Shown one piece after another: positions 45,757-64,000 of a stretch of DNA of 64,000 nt. Source of the DNA: Taeniopygia guttata (lineage: Eukaryota; Chordata; Aves; Passeriformes; Estrildidae). The stretch lies in NCBI RefSeq assembly GCF_048771995.1, contig NC_133050.1:5158501-5222500 (forward strand). Reading direction: 5' to 3'. Made by a program: the position numbers and the translations under genes. The stretch's first letter is position 1; each line of letters begins with the position of its first letter. Under the pieces are notes generated by a model that saw only the letters and a program-made list of their open reading frames with translations, searched no databases and had not been told where the DNA came from.

Positions 45757-47307
45757 ATGGCGGCGCCGCGCGCGGTGCTGCTGCTGAGCGGGAAGAGGAA
45801 ATCGGGGAAGGATTTCGTGGCCGAGGAGCTGCGGAGCCGGTACCGGGCGGGGCGGGACCGGGCCAGGCGTGTTGGCGGGGAAGGCACCGGGTGCAGGGAG
45901 GCCGGGACTTGGCCGAGAGGAGCCGGTGGCAGTACCCGTCCCGCGAACGTCTCTCCCGCAGGCTGGGCCCTGATGTCTGCACCATTCTGCGCCTCTCCGG
46001 GCCCCTCAAGGAGCAGTACGCCAAGGTACCGAGCCGTGCCACGCCGCGCCGAGCCGTGCCAGGACACTCCCGTGCCGTGCTGTGCCGTCCCACGCTCGCA
46101 CCGTGCCACACCATGACACACAGTGCCACACCATCCTGAGCTGTGCCGGGACACTGCCGTGTTCTACCGCGTGCTGTGCCGTCCCACGCTCGCACTGTGC
46201 CACACCGAGCCGTGCCGTGCCACGCTGAGTTGTGCCAGGGCATGTGCTTTGCTGTGCTCTCTTCCCATGCCCATGCCGTGCTACACCGCGCCACGCAGTG
46301 CTGAGCTGCTGCACCGTGCTGTGCCATCTGATGCTTTGCCATGCTGTGCTGAGCTGTGCCATACTGCACCCCACAAGCCATGTCAGGACATGCTGTGCCA
46401 AGTTGTGCCATGCCACGATCATGCTGTACCACACCGTGCCAACCTGTTGCGTGCTGTGCTGTGCTGTGCTGTGCTGTGCTGTGCTGTGCTGAGCCATCCC
46501 ATCCCACCGTGCTGTGCTGAGGCATGCCGTGTCACAGCAGCCATGGCTGTGCCACGCCGCGCTCACCGGCCCAGGCCATGCCTACTGAGCTCCCTTCCCC
46601 ACAGGAGCATGGTCTGGACTTTCAGCGGCTCCTGGATGCCAGCGCCTACAAGGAGGAGTTCCGTCAGGACATGATCCGCTGGGGCGAGGAGAAGCGCCGC
46701 GCCGACCCCGGCTTCTTCTGCCGGGCAGCGGTGCATGGGGCGCTGCAGCCGGTGTGGGTGAGTTTTGGGGAGTGCATGGGGACACTGGGGCTGCAGGACG
46801 GGTGCTGATGGAGCCCTGCGCAGGTGGTGAGTGACACACGGCGCCTCTCAGATGTGGAGTGGTTCCGGGCCGCCTACGGGGACGTGGTGCAGACCGTGCG
46901 GGTGGTGGCTACTGAGGAGACAAGGAAGAGGAGGAACTGGGTCTTTGTCACTGGTGAGCAAGTGAGGGGCACTTCGCCTAGTGTGACTGTGACACCAAAA
47001 CTGGGGTTGCCCAATGGGCACAGCTCTGCTGCCTCCACTACCCTCCCTTGGCAGTGGGAGCAAGAGGCTTTGGATCAAGGCCCCCACCTCCAGGGGCTGA
47101 GGCCATGGGGAGGGTACGGACAGACAGATCCTGACCATCCCTGGGGCCTCCCCGGGCTCTCTGCTACCAGGGGTGGATGACGCTGAATCTGAGTGCGGCC
47201 TGGACCAGGCAGTGGCCTTTGATTGGGTGATCACCAATGACGGGGATAAGGTGGCCCTGGACGAGCAGCTGGAGATGCTGGTGCAGTCTCTCCACAGCAG
47301 CCTCTAG
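45757..47307 (+). CDS. PMVK: PMVK, phosphomevalonate kinase
   Basis: Phosphorylates mevalonate-5-phosphate to the diphosphate in sterol/isoprenoid synthesis. There are five coding exons: 45,757-45,839, 45,962-46,025, 46,605-46,757, 46,824-46,953 and 47,171-47,307. Phases fit, and the product is 188 residues (human 192). The nucleoside-monophosphate-kinase-like fold starts with the P-loop [14 protein letters not shown]. It continues with [76 protein letters not shown] and [12 protein letters not shown]. The C-terminus is HSSL, whereas human PMVK ends RSRL, a peroxisomal-type signal. The second intron contains a (GTGCT)n run and a degenerate GCCGTGCCA minisatellite. The start lies immediately after the GGGGCC repeat and is fixed by homology. 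Confidence 0.97.
46026..46604. repeat. Degenerate TGCC/GTGCT minisatellite in PMVK intron 2
   Basis: Most of the 579-base intron is built from variants of GCCGTGCCA and TGTGCTG. A pure GTGCT pentamer run of eight units lies at 46,451-46,490. Long open frames on the minus strand here come from the repeat. Confidence 0.85.
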
Positions 47308-47413
47308 TTCCATGTCTCTGCACTGGGGCTTGGGGACTGCATCATCCCCCTCTTCCCCCCAGCTCCTCAGCATGTCCCCCTCCACCTCCTGCTGATGATG
47401 CTTCCTGTTCTGG

Positions 47414-47419
47414 AATAAA
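47414..47419 (+). terminator. PMVK: PMVK poly(A) signal AATAAA
   Basis: AATAAA about 107 bases after the PMVK stop. Next, 47,440-48,000 is intergenic sequence with a small AT-rich TATATA-containing patch near 47,740-47,770. Confidence 0.9.
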
Positions 47420-47999
47420 GCTGTGACACTGAGAACCGCTGCCATGCTGGGCCTGTGTCCCATTTCTGGGGAAGGGACACACAGGTGATCCTGCCCCCAC
47501 CCCCACCGTGGGTTTCCCAGCTTCTGGGAGGAAGAAGTGCAGTTCTGTCCAAGCAGGGGACCACCAGCTGGATGTTTCATGGTGTCTTTTAATAAGGTTT
47601 CTAGCAGCCAATTCCCTACAGATTATCTGCTGCCCAAACTCATACACTCATATCTGCACCCTCGTGCAACAGCTGGGCACGGCAGGGTATGGGGGTGGTG
47701 GTGCCTGGGTGGGCTGGGGGTTTTGAGGGGGGATTAGGGCCCTATATACATCTATATGTATATATCCCATACTCTGGGTCTACCATTACCCTGACCCCAA
47801 CCTTGGGGACGCTGTGAGACACACACCGCGCCTGCCATCCACAGGGTGACCCACCCCGGGATGGGAACCCAGCTCCAGCTGCTGCTCGTAATCTCCAGCC
47901 TCCATAAACGGATTAAGGGGGATCGTAGGAAAGGCGGGGGGTGCCCGTGGGGGAACCCAATGGGTTAAACAAAGGAGGGGTCGTTCGGGACGTGCCCAT

Positions 48000-48308
48000 C
48001 GGGGCGTGCGGGCACCGGCGCCCGGTGCAGCCCGGTGCACTACAAGTCCCGAAGGACCCCGCAGAGATGCGGAGCCGGGGGTGTGATGGGGGGGAGATAC
48101 GGAGCGGGGAGCGGGCGGGGATGATGTCAGCCTGCGGGGAGCCCCAGCGTGGCCAATGGCGCTGCGGGGCCGGGCCAGCGGCAGCGGCGGGGGCGGTGGC
48201 GGCGGCGATAGCGGCGAGAGCACGGAGCCCATTCATGATCCAGCGAACGGGGCCGGTGGCGAGTAAAGCGGAACCGGTGCCCTGGAAAGTGGCGCCGGTA
48301 CCGCCGTC
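48000..48308 (+). promoter_or_regulatory. KCNN3: KCNN3 CpG-island promoter and 5' UTR
   Basis: CpG-rich sequence directly before the KCNN3 start codon, with a CCAAT-type ATTGG/CCAAT pair (CCAAT near 48,154) and a GGCGGC-rich run at about 48,180-48,215. No splice acceptor precedes the ATG, so the 5' UTR is probably in the same exon. Confidence 0.5.
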
Positions 48309-63044
<14,736 letters not shown>

Positions 63045-64000
63045 AACACAGCCCCTCAGCCCCACCGCGGACAGGGGAAGCATTTCCACATAGATCATGA
63101 GGTCTCTGTGAACTTTCTTCTGGTCCTTGAACCGCTGCAGGACCCTCCAGCTGGAGCCAGTGGGACCAGCAGTGCCGAGCAAGGCTCGGAGCTTTGCCAA
63201 CGCCTTGGTATCGGGAATTGCATCCCTGTTCAGGTGCCTCTACACGTGGTGAAGGAAGGGGACAGAAGGTGATGCCTTGGGCCAGCCTGTGCCGTGGCGT
63301 CTGATGGCAGACGGAAATCCCACGCTCAATCTCAGGTCTTCACATTTGAAAACAAAACAAAACAAAACAAAACAAAACAAAACAAAACAAAACACCAAGT
63401 CAGAAGCACTGAAGCAACAGAGACACCGGAGGGAGAGTTCTTCTCCCTGGGGCACTCCCCTCGCCCCCTGCCCCTCTCACAATTGCCAAACCTCGCCAGG
63501 CAGATGCCAGTGTGGGGAGGTTCGTTGTGCAGGCTCTGGCTGATGCTGCCTTTGCTCCATTCCATCTCCTTGCCAGGACCCACAGGACAGCCCCTCACAC
63601 TGACAGCTGGGTGACCATGTCTGACTGTAACCTTCCTGTGGAGTTCTCTGGAGCTGTGAGTGTTTTCTACCCAGAGAAGAACAACGGACACTTCTCTTTC
63701 TGGTCCTCAGTGTCGTATCCTGCCTGGAGACACACGCCAGAGCCAGGAAAGCAGTGCCTACAGCGTGCAGGGCCACGCAGGGCTGCCCCCAGCCGATGTG
63801 TTGGTGGCCAGCGATGGGGCTGGCAGGCCAGCTCGGGCACTGAGGGAGTCTCCAGGTGCTCACATCACTGCCTGCTGGGAGCCTCCCAGCATTTTGCAAA
63901 GCCAGTGGGCTCTGTGCAGCAGTCTCAGAAGTGCTGGATGAACACCCCATCAGCTCCAACTGTCTCCACTTGTGCTGGGAACATCCATGCTTGAGCCCAG
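63045..64000 (+). other. KCNN3: KCNN3 3' UTR, running to the window edge
   Basis: No AATAAA or ATTAAA signal was found between the KCNN3 stop and the end of the window, so the 3' UTR probably continues beyond it. It contains a pure AAAAC pentamer run. No other gene is visible. Confidence 0.55.
63349..63394. repeat. (AAAAC)n microsatellite
   Basis: About nine pure AAAAC/CAAAA pentamers in the KCNN3 3' UTR, beginning just after TTTGAAAAC. Confidence 0.95.

Noticed and set aside
44591-46525. A 644-codon open frame on the minus strand across PBXIP1's end and PMVK
   Set aside because: It is composed of GGGGCC- and TGCC-derived repeats (long proline, alanine and histidine/glutamine runs) and overlaps real exons of PMVK on the other strand.

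Overview
This is a GC-rich, gene-dense piece of a bird chromosome, most likely a microchromosome corresponding to chicken chromosome 25. The evidence is small introns filled with minisatellites, a CR1 LINE 3' tail at about 53.1-53.27 kb (a typical avian repeat), very CpG-rich promoters, and vertebrate genes in an order known from human 1q21.3-q22. Read left to right the window holds the end of DCST2 (+), ZBTB7B (-), a SMAD6-like inhibitory SMAD (-), LENEP (-), FLAD1 (-), CKS1B (-), SHC1 (+), PYGO2 (+), PBXIP1 (+), PMVK (+) and KCNN3 (+). This is the human order and relative orientation in reverse, plus one extra gene, the SMAD, between LENEP and ZBTB7B.

Region by region: 0-4.2 kb is AT-rich and holds a decayed retroviral pol fossil plus unassigned old sequence. 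4.47-5.29 kb is the 3' end of DCST2, lying tail to tail with ZBTB7B (coding 6.75-8.93 kb). The ZBTB7B 5' intron and CpG-island promoters fill 9-19.7 kb and contain only simple repeats and candidate regulatory sites. 20.6-22.4 kb is the three-exon inhibitory SMAD. 24.3-24.5 kb is LENEP, 24.8-27.65 kb FLAD1 (FAD synthase) and 28.2-28.8 kb CKS1B. A CpG-island promoter separates CKS1B from SHC1, whose long 5' region (29-34.2 kb) precedes its 13 coding exons (34.24-38.28 kb). PYGO2, PBXIP1 and PMVK follow closely, and KCNN3 (SK3) with eight coding exons fills 48.3-63.0 kb.

The genes are not an operon or one pathway. They cover T-cell lineage control (ZBTB7B), BMP/TGF-beta antagonism (SMAD), flavin cofactor synthesis (FLAD1), the cell cycle (CKS1B), receptor tyrosine kinase signalling (SHC1), Wnt transcription (PYGO2), PBX/oestrogen receptor signalling (PBXIP1), the mevalonate pathway (PMVK) and neuronal afterhyperpolarisation (KCNN3).

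The main points of interest are the extra inhibitory SMAD, absent from the human interval as I know it; a recognisable LENEP reading frame in a bird; a ~105-bp tandem array in ZBTB7B whose last unit contains the real splice donor; a possible truncating terminal exon or antisense 3' end in KCNN3 intron 1; and an in-frame alternative first coding exon for p52 SHC1. Exon boundaries were read by eye from splice sites and reading-frame continuity, and may be off by a base or two.
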